NCBI RefSeq assembly: GCF_008801475.1
Contig: NZ_VZPP01000004.1
Span: 310,001-374,000, forward strand
DNA: 64,000 bases
DNA from: Pseudomonas moorei
GTDB taxonomy: Bacteria; Pseudomonadota; Gammaproteobacteria; Pseudomonadales; Pseudomonadaceae
Direction of reading: 5' to 3'
Below are positions 33,310 through 43,573 of the stretch, in pieces. The notes under the pieces were generated by a model that was not told the DNA's origin, searched no databases, and was given only the letters and a program-made list of their open reading frames with translations. Each line of letters starts with the position of its first letter. The first letter of the stretch is position 1. Position numbers and translations under genes: made by a program.

Positions 33310-33969
33310 ATGACGTTCAAGGCGCCGGACAGCCTCGCCGAGCAAATCGCTCACCACCTCGCCGAACGCATCATTCGCGGCGAAATGAAGCCCGGAGAGC
33401 GCATCCAGGAGCAGAAGGTCACGCTGGCGCTCAACGTCAGTCGCGGCTCGGTTCGCGAGGCCCTGCTGATCCTTGAACGCCGGCACTTGATCGCGATCCT
33501 GCCGCGACGTGGCGCCCATGTCACCGAACTCACCGCGCACAAGGTGCAGAGCCTGTGCACGCTGATGAGCGAGATGTACATCCTGCTGGGCAATGCCGTG
33601 GCCAATGGCTGGCAAGTCCAGGCCGACCTGGCGCCATTCGTGCAGATCCAGCAGCGCCTGAGCAGCGATTTCCAGTGCCAGGACATTCGCAGCTTCGTCG
33701 ATGACAGTTTCAGCGTGATGCGCGCTGCGTATCCGTTTGCCAACAACCCGTACCTGCAGGAAACCGTCGAGAACCTGCAGCCGGCCATGAGTCGGGCGTA
33801 TTTTCTCGCCCTGGACCAGCGCAAAGCGTCGATGAGCGAGTTTCTGGAGCTGTTCGAACGCTTGCTTGCCGCCGTGATCGCCCGTGACTTTGCGCAGATT
33901 CGCCTGGTGCTGACGGCTTACGCCCAGCGCAGTTGCGATCTGGTGGTCTCTGCCCTGACGGACGCTTAA
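33310..33969 (+). CDS. GntR-family regulator next to xdhA
   Basis: A 219-residue FadR-type GntR protein: HTH region SLAEQIAHHLAERIIRGEMKPGERIQEQKVTLALNVSRGSVREALLILERRHLIAILPRRGAHVTELT and a helical ligand domain. It is transcribed away from xdhA and is the likely regulator of the purine unit by position. The ATG at 33310 has an AAGGGA site. Its stop is two bases before the smc GTG, so the regulator and smc may be co-transcribed, an unusual join of a local regulator to a housekeeping gene. Confidence 0.9.
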   Translation: MTFKAPDSLAEQIAHHLAERIIRGEMKPGERIQEQKVTLALNVSRGSVREALLILERRHLIAILPRRGAHVTELTAHKVQSLCTLMSEMYILLGNAVANGWQVQADLAPFVQIQQRLSSDFQCQDIRSFVDDSFSVMRAAYPFANNPYLQETVENLQPAMSRAYFLALDQRKASMSEFLELFERLLAAVIARDFAQIRLVLTAYAQRSCDLVVSALTDA

Positions 33970-33971
33970 GC

Positions 33972-36900
33972 GTGCGGCTCAAGTGCATCAAGCTGGCGGG
34001 GTTCAAATCCTTCGTCGATCCGACCACGGTGAACTTCCCCAGTAACATGGCGGCGGTGGTCGGGCCCAATGGTTGCGGCAAGTCGAACATCATCGACGCC
34101 GTGCGTTGGGTCATGGGCGAGAGCTCGGCCAAGAACCTGCGCGGCGAGTCGATGACCGACGTCATCTTCAACGGCTCCACCAGCCGCAAGCCCGTGAGCC
34201 AGGCGAGCATCGAACTGGTGTTCGATAACTCCGACGGCACGCTGCTCGGTGAATACGCTGCTTACGCGGAAATTTCCATTCGGCGCAAAGTCACCCGCGA
34301 CAGCCAGACCACCTACTACCTCAACGGCACCAAATGCCGGCGCCGTGACATCACCGATATTTTCCTCGGCACCGGCCTCGGCCCGCGCAGCTACTCGATC
34401 ATCGAGCAGGGGATGATCTCCAAGCTGATCGAATCCAAGCCCGAAGACCTGCGTAACTTCATTGAGGAAGCGGCGGGCATCTCCAAGTACAAGGAGCGTC
34501 GGCGCGAGACTGAAAACCGCATCCGCCGCACCCACGAAAACCTGGAGCGCCTGACCGACCTGCGCGAAGAGCTCGAACGCCAGCTCGAACGCTTGCACCG
34601 TCAGGCCGAGGCCGCCAAGAAGTATCAGGAGCTCAAAGGCGAAGAGCGGCAGCTCAAGGCCCAGCTGTCGGCCCTGCGTTGGCAGGATCTGAACGCTCAG
34701 GTCGGCCTGCGCGAAGCGGTCATCGGCACCCAGGAGATCAGTTTCGAGGCGCTGGTGGCCGAGCAGCGTAACGCCGATGCCAGCATCGAGCGTCTGCGCG
34801 ACGGGCACCATGATCTTTCCGAGCGCTTCAACCTGGTGCAGGGGCGCTTCTATTCGGTCGGTGGCGACATCGCCCGGGTCGAGCAGAGCATCCAGCATGG
34901 TCAACAGCGCTTGCGCCAGTTGCAGGATGATTTGAAGGAAGCCGAGCGCGCGCGTCTGGAAACCGAGTCTCACCTGGGCCACGACCGCACCTTGCTGCTG
35001 ACCCTCGGCGAAGAGCTGGACATGCTCACCCCCGAGCAGGAAGTCACCAGCGCTGCCGCCGAAGAAGCCGCCGCCGCGCTGGAAGAGTCCGAAACCACCA
35101 TGCACGGCTGGCAGGAGCAGTGGGACACCTTCAACCTGACTGCCGCCGAACCGCGACGTCAGGCCGAAGTTCAGCAGTCGCGAATCCAGCAACTGGAAAC
35201 CAGCCTTGAGCGTCTGGCTGATCGCCAAAAGCGTCTTGGCGAAGAGCGCGCCTTGTTGTCGGCGGACCCGGAAGACGCGGCGATCATGGAACTCAGCGAG
35301 CAACTCGCTGAATCCGAGGCGACCCTTGAGGATTTGCAGACCAGCGAAGAAGCTCAGGTCGAAAAGCTAGAGCAGTTGCGTCAGCAATTGCAGCAAGCGC
35401 TGACGGCGCAGCAGCAGGCCCAGGGCGATTTGCAGCGCCTCAACGGTCGACTGGCCTCCCTGGAAGCCTTGCAGCAAGCCGCCCTCGATCCGGGAACCGG
35501 CACCACCGAATGGTTGCGTGAGCAGAACCTGGCCGATCGCCCGCGTCTGGCCGAAGGGCTGAAGGTTGAAGCGGGTTGGGAGCTGGCGGTGGAAACCGTG
35601 CTCGGTGCCGACCTGCAAGCCGTGCTGGTGGATGATTTCAACGATTTCGATCTGTCCGGGTTTGCCCAGGGCGATCTGCGTTTGCTCAGTCCCGCGACCG
35701 ATGGCGTGCGCGTGCCCGGCAGTTTGCTCGACAAGGTCGAGGCGCAGATCGATCTGTCGCCGTGGCTGGGGCAGGTCAAACCGGTGGACAGCCTCGAACA
35801 GGCATTGGCCTTGCGTGGTCAGTTGGCGGTCGGCCAGAGTCTGATCAGCCGCGACGGGTACTGGGTCGGTCGGCACTTTTTGCGGGTGCGCCGCGCCAGC
35901 GAAGCGGAAAGCGGCATGCTGGCCCGAGGGCAGGAAATCCAGAAGCTGGGCCTTGAGCGCGAAGAACGCGAAGCCGCGGTCGAAACCCTGGAAACCGAAT
36001 TGCAAAACCTGCGGGCGCAGCAGCGTCAGCAGGAAAACGGACGCGAACACTTGCGTCGATTGCTGCAGGACGAGGCTCGTCAACAAGGCGAATTGAAAGC
36101 CCAGTTGTCGGCCGGAAAAGCCAAGGCCGAGCAGTTGACCTTGCGCCGCACGCGTCTTGATGAAGAAATCGAGGAGTTGGGCGAGCAACGGGCCCAGGAG
36201 CACGAAAACATCGGTGAAGCGCGCATCCAGTTGCAGGAAGCCCTCGACGCCATGGCGCTGGACACTGAGCAGCGTGAGTTGCTGCTGGCCCAGCGCGACA
36301 GCTTGCGTGAGCGTCTTGACCGGGTGCGGCAGGAAGCGCGGCAGCACAAGGATCACGCTCATCAATTGGCGGTACGCCTCGGATCGCTCAAGGCCCAGCA
36401 CGATTCGACGCGCCAGGCACTGGAACGTCTGGAGATGCAGTCCGAGCGCCTGACCGAAAAGCGCGAGCAGTTGAGCCTCAATCTGGAGGAGGGCGAGGCG
36501 CCGCTTGAGGAGCTGCGCCTGAAGCTTGAAGAACTGCTCGACAAGCGCATGACCGTCGATGAAGAACTCAAGATCGCGCAGATCGCTCTCGAGGATGCCG
36601 ACCGCGAGCTGCGCGAGGCCGAGAAGCGCCGTACCCAGGCCGAGCAACAATCCCAGCTGATTCGCAGCCAGCTAGAAACCCAGCGCATGGAATGGCAAGC
36701 CCTGACCGTGCGGCGCAAGGCATTGCAGGACCAGTTGCTGGAAGACGGTTACGACCTGCACGGCGTACTCGCCACGCTGACACCTGAAGCCAACGAGAAA
36801 GACGCCGAGGAAGAACTGGAACGCATCGCGGCGCGGATTCAGCGCCTGGGTGCCATCAACCTCGCGGCCATCGACGAATACCAGCAACAATCCGAGCGTA

Positions 36901-37460
36901 AACGTTACCTGGATGCGCAGAACGATGATCTGGTTGAAGCGCTCGACACCCTGGAGAACGTGATTCGCAAGATCGACAAGGAGACCCGTAACCGCTTCAA
37001 GGATACCTTTGATCAGATCAATGGCGGTTTACAGGCACTTTTCCCAAAAGTTTTCGGTGGAGGCCGCGCGTATTTGGAACTGACGGGCGAAGATCTACTC
37101 GATACAGGGGTGACGATCATGGCGCAGCCGCCAGGAAAGAAGAACAGCACCATCCATTTGCTCTCCGGTGGCGAAAAAGCCCTGACCGCATTGGCCCTGG
37201 TTTTTGCGATCTTCAAGTTGAATCCGGCGCCGTTCTGCATGCTCGACGAAGTTGACGCACCACTGGATGACGCTAACGTTGGACGCTACGCACGATTGGT
37301 CAAAGAAATGTCGCAGACCGTGCAGTTCATCTATATCACCCACAACAAGATCGCCATGGAAATGGCCGAGCAATTGATGGGGGTGACGATGCATGAGCCT
37401 GGTTGTTCGCGACTGGTAGCGGTGGATGTCGAGGAGGCGATGGCGATGGTGGACGCCTGA
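33972..37460 (+). CDS. smc: Chromosome segregation ATPase SMC
   Basis: A 1162-residue SMC protein, the usual Pseudomonas length. Walker A GPNGCGKS at residues 31-38; a long coiled coil (about 165-510 and 640-1000), a glycine-containing hinge near 515-620 (with WELAVETVLGADLQAVLVDDF), the ABC signature LLSGGEKALTALAL near 1070 and Walker B FCMLDEVDAPLDDANVGRYA. It condenses and orients chromosomes with ScpAB. The start is a GTG at 33972 (VRLKCIKLAGFKSF); longer readings from 33933 overlap the upstream gene. Confidence 0.95.
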   Translation: MRLKCIKLAGFKSFVDPTTVNFPSNMAAVVGPNGCGKSNIIDAVRWVMGESSAKNLRGESMTDVIFNGSTSRKPVSQASIELVFDNSDGTLLGEYAAYAEISIRRKVTRDSQTTYYLNGTKCRRRDITDIFLGTGLGPRSYSIIEQGMISKLIESKPEDLRNFIEEAAGISKYKERRRETENRIRRTHENLERLTDLREELERQLERLHRQAEAAKKYQELKGEERQLKAQLSALRWQDLNAQVGLREAVIGTQEISFEALVAEQRNADASIERLRDGHHDLSERFNLVQGRFYSVGGDIARVEQSIQHGQQRLRQLQDDLKEAERARLETESHLGHDRTLLLTLGEELDMLTPEQEVTSAAAEEAAAALEESETTMHGWQEQWDTFNLTAAEPRRQAEVQQSRIQQLETSLERLADRQKRLGEERALLSADPEDAAIMELSEQLAESEATLEDLQTSEEAQVEKLEQLRQQLQQALTAQQQAQGDLQRLNGRLASLEALQQAALDPGTGTTEWLREQNLADRPRLAEGLKVEAGWELAVETVLGADLQAVLVDDFNDFDLSGFAQGDLRLLSPATDGVRVPGSLLDKVEAQIDLSPWLGQVKPVDSLEQALALRGQLAVGQSLISRDGYWVGRHFLRVRRASEAESGMLARGQEIQKLGLEREEREAAVETLETELQNLRAQQRQQENGREHLRRLLQDEARQQGELKAQLSAGKAKAEQLTLRRTRLDEEIEELGEQRAQEHENIGEARIQLQEALDAMALDTEQRELLLAQRDSLRERLDRVRQEARQHKDHAHQLAVRLGSLKAQHDSTRQALERLEMQSERLTEKREQLSLNLEEGEAPLEELRLKLEELLDKRMTVDEELKIAQIALEDADRELREAEKRRTQAEQQSQLIRSQLETQRMEWQALTVRRKALQDQLLEDGYDLHGVLATLTPEANEKDAEEELERIAARIQRLGAINLAAIDEYQQQSERKRYLDAQNDDLVEALDTLENVIRKIDKETRNRFKDTFDQINGGLQALFPKVFGGGRAYLELTGEDLLDTGVTIMAQPPGKKNSTIHLLSGGEKALTALALVFAIFKLNPAPFCMLDEVDAPLDDANVGRYARLVKEMSQTVQFIYITHNKIAMEMAEQLMGVTMHEPGCSRLVAVDVEEAMAMVDA

Positions 37461-37648
37461 TGACGGCGTGTATCAGGGTAGACAAGACGTTTTACTGGCC
37501 TGGACTTGCTGGCCAATCGACATAATCGCTGAAGCCAGCGTGACAAGCGGTGTAAAGTTACCTTTGGTCGTGCTAGTTTAATGTCAATTTTTCGTATACG
37601 TGGGCAAAACGCCTGTCAGAACATAGAGTTGGCGCCACGTTTTAAAGC

Positions 37649-37676
37649 GGTTTACAGGTTGTAAACCCCTTATTTT
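37649..37676 (+). terminator. Candidate terminator or leader hairpin between smc and zipA
   Basis: GGTTTAC/GTAAACC (7 bp) at 37649-37667 followed by CCTTATTTTT. It is 189 bases past smc and 40 bases before zipA, so it could end the smc message or sit in the zipA leader. Confidence 0.45.
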
Positions 37677-37706
37677 TCAGCATTTTTTATAGAGGCACGG
37701 GATTAC

Positions 37707-38561
37707 ATGGAAATCGGTCTGCGCGAGTGGCTGATCGTCATCGGCATTATTGTCATTGCCGGTATTCTTTTCGATGGCTGGCGCCGTATGCGCGGCGGCA
37801 AGGGAAAACTGAAATTCCGTCTTGACCGAAGCCTGTCCAACCTGCCGGACGAGGACACCAGCGCCGAGCTGTTGGGCCCGCCTCGAGTGCTGGACACCCA
37901 CAAGGAACCGCAACTGGACGAGCAGGATCTGCCGTCGGTGAGCATGCCGGCCCGCGAACCGCGTGAATCGGGTTCCAAGCGCGGCAAGCGTGGTCATGGC
38001 GAACCTTCGCAAGGTGACATGAACCTCAGCCTGGACCTGGATGGCGGCCCGAGCTTCAGCAGTCGCGACGACGATTTCGTCGAAGACGCCAAGGCAGCCC
38101 CTGCGGTCAGCGACAAGGATCATCCACAAGCCGAAGAAGTGCTGGTCATCAGTGTGATCTGCCGTGACGCAGCCGGCTTCAAGGGCCCGGCCCTGTTGCA
38201 GAACATTCTGGAAAGCGGCCTGCGTTTTGGCGAAATGGACATCTTCCACCGTCACGAAAGCATGGCGGGCAACGGTGAAGTCCTGTTCTCCATGGCCAAC
38301 GCGGTGAAGCCGGGTGTCTTTGATCTGGACGACATCGATCACTTCAGCACGCCGGCGGTGAGCTTCTTCCTGGGTCTGCCAGGCCCGCGCCATCCGAAGC
38401 AAGCCTTCGACGTGATGGTGGCGGCGGCACGCAAATTGTCCCAGGAGCTGAACGGCGAGCTCAAGGATGACCAGCGCAGCGTGCTGACGGCCCAGACCAT
38501 CGAGCACTACCGTCAGCGTATCGTCGAGTTCGAACGTCGCGCCCTGACCCAGAAACGCTAG
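37707..38561 (+). CDS. zipA: Cell division protein ZipA
   Basis: A 284-residue division protein linking FtsZ to the inner membrane. It begins with the single N-terminal membrane helix ([24 protein letters not shown]), continues with a charged Pro/Gly-rich linker (about 30-140) and ends with the FtsZ-binding domain ([40 protein letters not shown]...). In Pseudomonas zipA is between smc and ligA, as here. Confidence 0.95.
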   Translation: MEIGLREWLIVIGIIVIAGILFDGWRRMRGGKGKLKFRLDRSLSNLPDEDTSAELLGPPRVLDTHKEPQLDEQDLPSVSMPAREPRESGSKRGKRGHGEPSQGDMNLSLDLDGGPSFSSRDDDFVEDAKAAPAVSDKDHPQAEEVLVISVICRDAAGFKGPALLQNILESGLRFGEMDIFHRHESMAGNGEVLFSMANAVKPGVFDLDDIDHFSTPAVSFFLGLPGPRHPKQAFDVMVAAARKLSQELNGELKDDQRSVLTAQTIEHYRQRIVEFERRALTQKR

Positions 38562-38570
38562 GATCGCTGT

Positions 38571-38702
38571 TGTGGCGAGGGAGCTTGCTCCCGCTCGGCG
38601 GCGTAGCCGTCGTAAATCTGCAAACTCGTCGTACCTGGCACAATGAGGTGGATGGCCTTGGGGCCGCTTCGCGGCCCAGCGGGAGCAAGCTCCCTCGCCA
38701 CA
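38571..38702. repeat. REPIN of a second class (GTGGCGAGGGAGCTTGCTCC type)
   Basis: Left end TGTGGCGAGGGAGCTTGCTC then CCGCTCGG, right end CCAGCGGGAGCAAGCTCCCT then CGCCACA, 132 bases in all, with a centre containing GGCCGCTTCGCGGCC. The same class recurs at 58270-58399. Confidence 0.85.
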
Positions 38703-38739
38703 ATCTCCATTGCCTTGAGCGAGTGTGATTAAGAATATT

Positions 38740-38765
38740 GAGCAGCCTCGGCTGCTCTTTTGCTT
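38740..38765 (+). terminator. Terminator upstream of ligA (end of zipA message)
   Basis: GAGCAGCC/GGCTGCTC around TC, then TTTTGCTTT. Confidence 0.85.
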
Positions 38766-38770
38766 TATGA

Positions 38771-41136
<2,366 letters not shown>

Positions 41137-41137
<1 letters not shown>

Positions 41138-41211
41138 CGCCATTCGCCGGCAAGCCGGCTCCTGCAAGGACGACGCAATTCTTGCAGGCGCGGGCTTGCC
41201 AGCGAAATCGG
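41137..41211. repeat. REPIN after ligA
   Basis: Left head ACGCCATTCGCCGGCAAGCC then GGCTCCTGCA and right head TGCAGGCGCGGGCTTGCCAG then CGAAATCGG, inverted. It starts at the last base of the ligA stop codon. Confidence 0.75.
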
Positions 41212-41291
41212 TATCAGTCCCTTTGAAAGTCACGGGAACGATCGACGGCCAATCATGATCTAGTCTTGGCAAGCCCCAGGGAGAGATCGTC

Positions 41292-42458
41292 ATGTACCGC
41301 TACTTCGACCAGCTCAGCTCGCGCATCGCTGCGCCTGTCATCGGCGAAAGCTCACGCAATAGCAAGGTCTGGCCGTGTCGTTGCGGGCAGTCATTGTTCT
41401 TTCGCAACAGCCAGTGCCTGGCCTGTTCGGCGGCGTTGGGTTATCACCCTCGGCTCAGTCGTGTCTCTTCATTGCAACCAGGCGCGCAAACTGACACCTG
41501 GTTGCTCGACGCCGCCCCTGCCGCCGGCGTGTTCCGTCGGTGTGCCAATCTCGACTCCCCGGCGGCCTGTAACTGGCTGCTGCCCGCCAATGATCGCGAT
41601 GCCTTGTGCATGGCCTGTAGCCTCAATCGCACCATCCCTGATCTGTCATTGGCCGAAAACCATGAACGCTGGTGCAAAGTCGAAACTGCCAAGCGGCGCC
41701 TGATCGCGCAGTTGGTCAGCCTCGGATTGCAGGTCATCCCGAAAACTGTCGACGAGGACACCGGCCTGGCCTTTGACTTTATCGGCGTGAACCTCGAGGG
41801 CAAGCCACCGACCACGGGCCATGCCAACGGCTTGATCACGCTGGATATCAATGAGGCCGACGACGCCCATCGCGAACGGGTACGCGTGCAAATGCACGAG
41901 CCCTATCGCACCCTGCTCGGGCATTTTCGTCACGAAGTCGGGCATTACTACTGGGACCGGTTGATCGCCGGCCGCGATTGGCTCGAAGCCTTTCGCGGCC
42001 TGTTCGGTGACGAGCGCGCCAGCTATGCCGAGGCCCTGGAGCAGCATTATCAGCAAGGTGCGCCACTCGACTGGCAGCAGTTTTACGTCAGCGCCTACGC
42101 CACCATGCATCCCTGGGAAGACTGGGCGGAAACCTGGGCTCACTACCTGCACATGATGGACGCGGTGGATACCGCGCTGGGGTTTGGCATGAGTGCCCGG
42201 GAAATGGATTTCGACTACCAGCCGTTCCCTTCAAGCACCCTCTATGATCCGCAGCATCCCGGTGCCGAGGCGTTCCTGTCCTTCGTCAATGCCTGGATCG
42301 AGCTGGCCGGCATGCTCAATGAACTGTCGCGCAGCATGGGGCAGCCGGATTTTTACCCTTTTGTATTGCCGCCGGCGGTGATCACCAAGCTGCATTTCAT
42401 TCACCTGGTCATCCAGCGCGAGGGCGGCAGGGCAGACGAGGTGCTGCAGGACCTGTAG
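41292..42458 (+). CDS. Zinc-binding metallopeptidase with N-terminal zinc ribbon
   Basis: A 388-residue predicted soluble protein of the putative zinc-binding peptidase family common in Proteobacteria. Two Cys pairs (WPCRCGQSLFFRNSQCLACSAALGY) form a rubredoxin-like knuckle, further Cys (CANLDSPAACNWLL..CMACSLNRTIPDL) may hold a second one, and the C-terminal half has the gluzincin HEVGHYYWD (HExxH) with downstream Glu in WEDWAETWAHYLHMMD. Substrate and cell role are unknown. The stop TAG is provided by the REP that begins at 42453. Start ATG 41292 has GGGAGAG upstream. Confidence 0.8.
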   Translation: MYRYFDQLSSRIAAPVIGESSRNSKVWPCRCGQSLFFRNSQCLACSAALGYHPRLSRVSSLQPGAQTDTWLLDAAPAAGVFRRCANLDSPAACNWLLPANDRDALCMACSLNRTIPDLSLAENHERWCKVETAKRRLIAQLVSLGLQVIPKTVDEDTGLAFDFIGVNLEGKPPTTGHANGLITLDINEADDAHRERVRVQMHEPYRTLLGHFRHEVGHYYWDRLIAGRDWLEAFRGLFGDERASYAEALEQHYQQGAPLDWQQFYVSAYATMHPWEDWAETWAHYLHMMDAVDTALGFGMSAREMDFDYQPFPSSTLYDPQHPGAEAFLSFVNAWIELAGMLNELSRSMGQPDFYPFVLPPAVITKLHFIHLVIQREGGRADEVLQDL

Positions 42459-42554
42459 GAGCGAGCTCGCTCGCGTAGAACGTGAACGCGACGCTTACCT
42501 CCAGGCAACACACGTCACCGTCAACGTCTATCGCAAGCAAGCTCGCTCTTGCAC
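42453..42554. repeat. REPIN overlapping the metallopeptidase stop codon
   Basis: CTGTAGGAGCGAGCTCGCTC then GCG at the left, TCGCAAGCAAGCTCGCTCTT then GCAC at the right, inverted. The TAG at 42456-42458 is the stop codon of the preceding gene. Confidence 0.8.
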
Positions 42555-42619
42555 GGGCTGATTTTTATCGTTGGCGCATGTCCTTGACCGGACTGATATT
42601 TTTTATCCGAAACCAACGG

Positions 42620-42647
42620 TTGTAACTTCGCCGCAGATAGGTACAAT
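42620..42647 (+). promoter_or_regulatory. Sigma-70 promoter of the 4.5S RNA gene
   Basis: TTGTAA (-35, 42620-42625), 16-base spacer, TACAAT (-10, 42642-42647), then a GC-rich discriminator (GGCGCGGC), a pattern of stable-RNA promoters. Predicted start near 42655, about 25 bases before the mature RNA. Confidence 0.7.
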
Positions 42648-42679
42648 GGCGCGGCTCGCCGTCAGGTGAGCGTCGTTAT

Positions 42680-42792
42680 GGTGACCCCATCGGTCCCCCC
42701 GCAACGATCAGCCGTGAACCCGGTCAGGCCTGGAAGGGAGCAGCCGCAGCGGTGACATTGTGTGCCGGGGTGTGGCTGGTGGGGTTGCCTCC
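42680..42792 (+). ncRNA. ffs: 4.5S RNA of the signal recognition particle (small bacterial type)
   Basis: Recognised by the conserved tip: CCCGGTCAGGCCTGGAAGGG then AGCAGCC at about 42718-42744, which binds Ffh, and by the complementary arms ending in GGTGACCCC at the 5' end and GGGGTTGCC at the 3' end. Outside the mature ends GTTATG and CATAAC extend the pairing, as in the precursor. Ends are estimated by comparison with E. coli 4.5S RNA. Confidence 0.95.
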
Positions 42793-42910
42793 ATAACGCA
42801 CCGCGAGCCCTCTCTCGCGTTATCTATTCGAATACCCTCTTTATTGCGCTGCCATGGATTTTGTCCATTGCGGCTTGTCATCGTTCGTGATTGACAGATC
42901 AGGCATAAAT

Positions 42911-42959
42911 AAAAAGGAGGCCGACCTGTCGTACCAGACAAGTCGGCCTCCTTTTTTAT
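42911..42959. terminator. Strong bidirectional terminator between ffs and the XRE gene
   Basis: AAAAAGGAGGCCGACCTGTC pairs with GACAAGTCGGCCTCCTTTTT (about 16 bp, one bulge), with an A run on the left and a T run on the right, so it stops both the 4.5S RNA transcript and the opposing XRE gene. Confidence 0.92.
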
Positions 42960-42969
42960 TTTTCTGCCA

Positions 42970-43284
42970 CTAAGGCTTGGACAAGGCCTGGTCAACCGCT
43001 GCAATCAGCTTTCCCAGGTCCTTTGGGGTGGCTTTATGAATGACTTCGAACAAATACGCCCGCTGTTCGTCTTCATCGCCCAAATCTGCGAAAAAGGCTT
43101 TCAGCTTCACGCCCAGCACGTCGGCTAACTGGAACAGGACATCCACGCTGGGGGTATAGGTGCCGGTTTCGAAGCGGCTGATGGTTTTGGGGTCAAAACC
43201 GGTTCTTTCGCCAAGTTCAGCCTGAGTAAGCCCCGCGACCTTGCGGTAGCGCCGGATGGCTGGACCCAAACTTGAAATTTGCAT
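42970..43284 (-). CDS. XRE-family helix-turn-helix regulator
   Basis: A 104-residue protein with an N-terminal Cro/C1-type HTH (AIRRYRKVAGLTQAELGERTGFDPKTISRFETGTYTPSVDVLFQLADVLGVKL) and a short C-terminal helical tail. It is a small single-gene regulator with AT-richer sequence than its neighbours, sitting between the SRP RNA and a c-di-GMP protein. No toxin or partner gene is adjacent. Its targets are unknown; an inverted repeat at 43392-43419 is a candidate binding site. Confidence 0.85.
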   Translation of the reverse strand: MQISSLGPAIRRYRKVAGLTQAELGERTGFDPKTISRFETGTYTPSVDVLFQLADVLGVKLKAFFADLGDEDEQRAYLFEVIHKATPKDLGKLIAAVDQALSKP

Positions 43285-43391
43285 TGCTCAATTCCCATTT
43301 AGAATCAAGAACTTAACGATAGATTTTTGCATTAGACAACCGCATGATCCATCACCTTGCTTTGCAAAATGTGATGTGTTTCGTAGAATTG

Positions 43392-43419
43392 CCGGTCAGT
43401 TAGGGCTTTCAGTGACCGG
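43392..43419. promoter_or_regulatory. Inverted repeat upstream of the XRE gene
   Basis: CCGGTCA (43392-43398) and TGACCGG (43413-43419), 14-base spacer, 108 bases before the XRE start. A further 10-base inverted pair GGTTTTCAGA (43418-43427) / TCTGAAAACC (43494-43503) lies between the XRE and the cyclase genes. These could be operator sites or structured RNA. Confidence 0.35.
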
Positions 43420-43573
43420 TTTTCAGAAGTTTGAATAATGTGAAAAAGCCAGCATGGCACGCGCTCGCACGGTTGCGTACGCGTTAAACCGGCTCTGAAA
43501 ACCTGCCGAATTTACCATTGTTGACGTTGCTCCCTTAAGCGGGTTCCATCGCCAGCAACAGCGAGTCTGACTC

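Noticed and set aside
33966..35303. Long antisense frames across smc
   Set aside because: Complement of coiled-coil heptads; Leu/Gln-rich shadows.
42661..42800. The GC-rich hairpin near 42.7 kb as a riboswitch
   Set aside because: The CAGGCCTGGAAGGGAGCAGCC tip identifies it as 4.5S SRP RNA.
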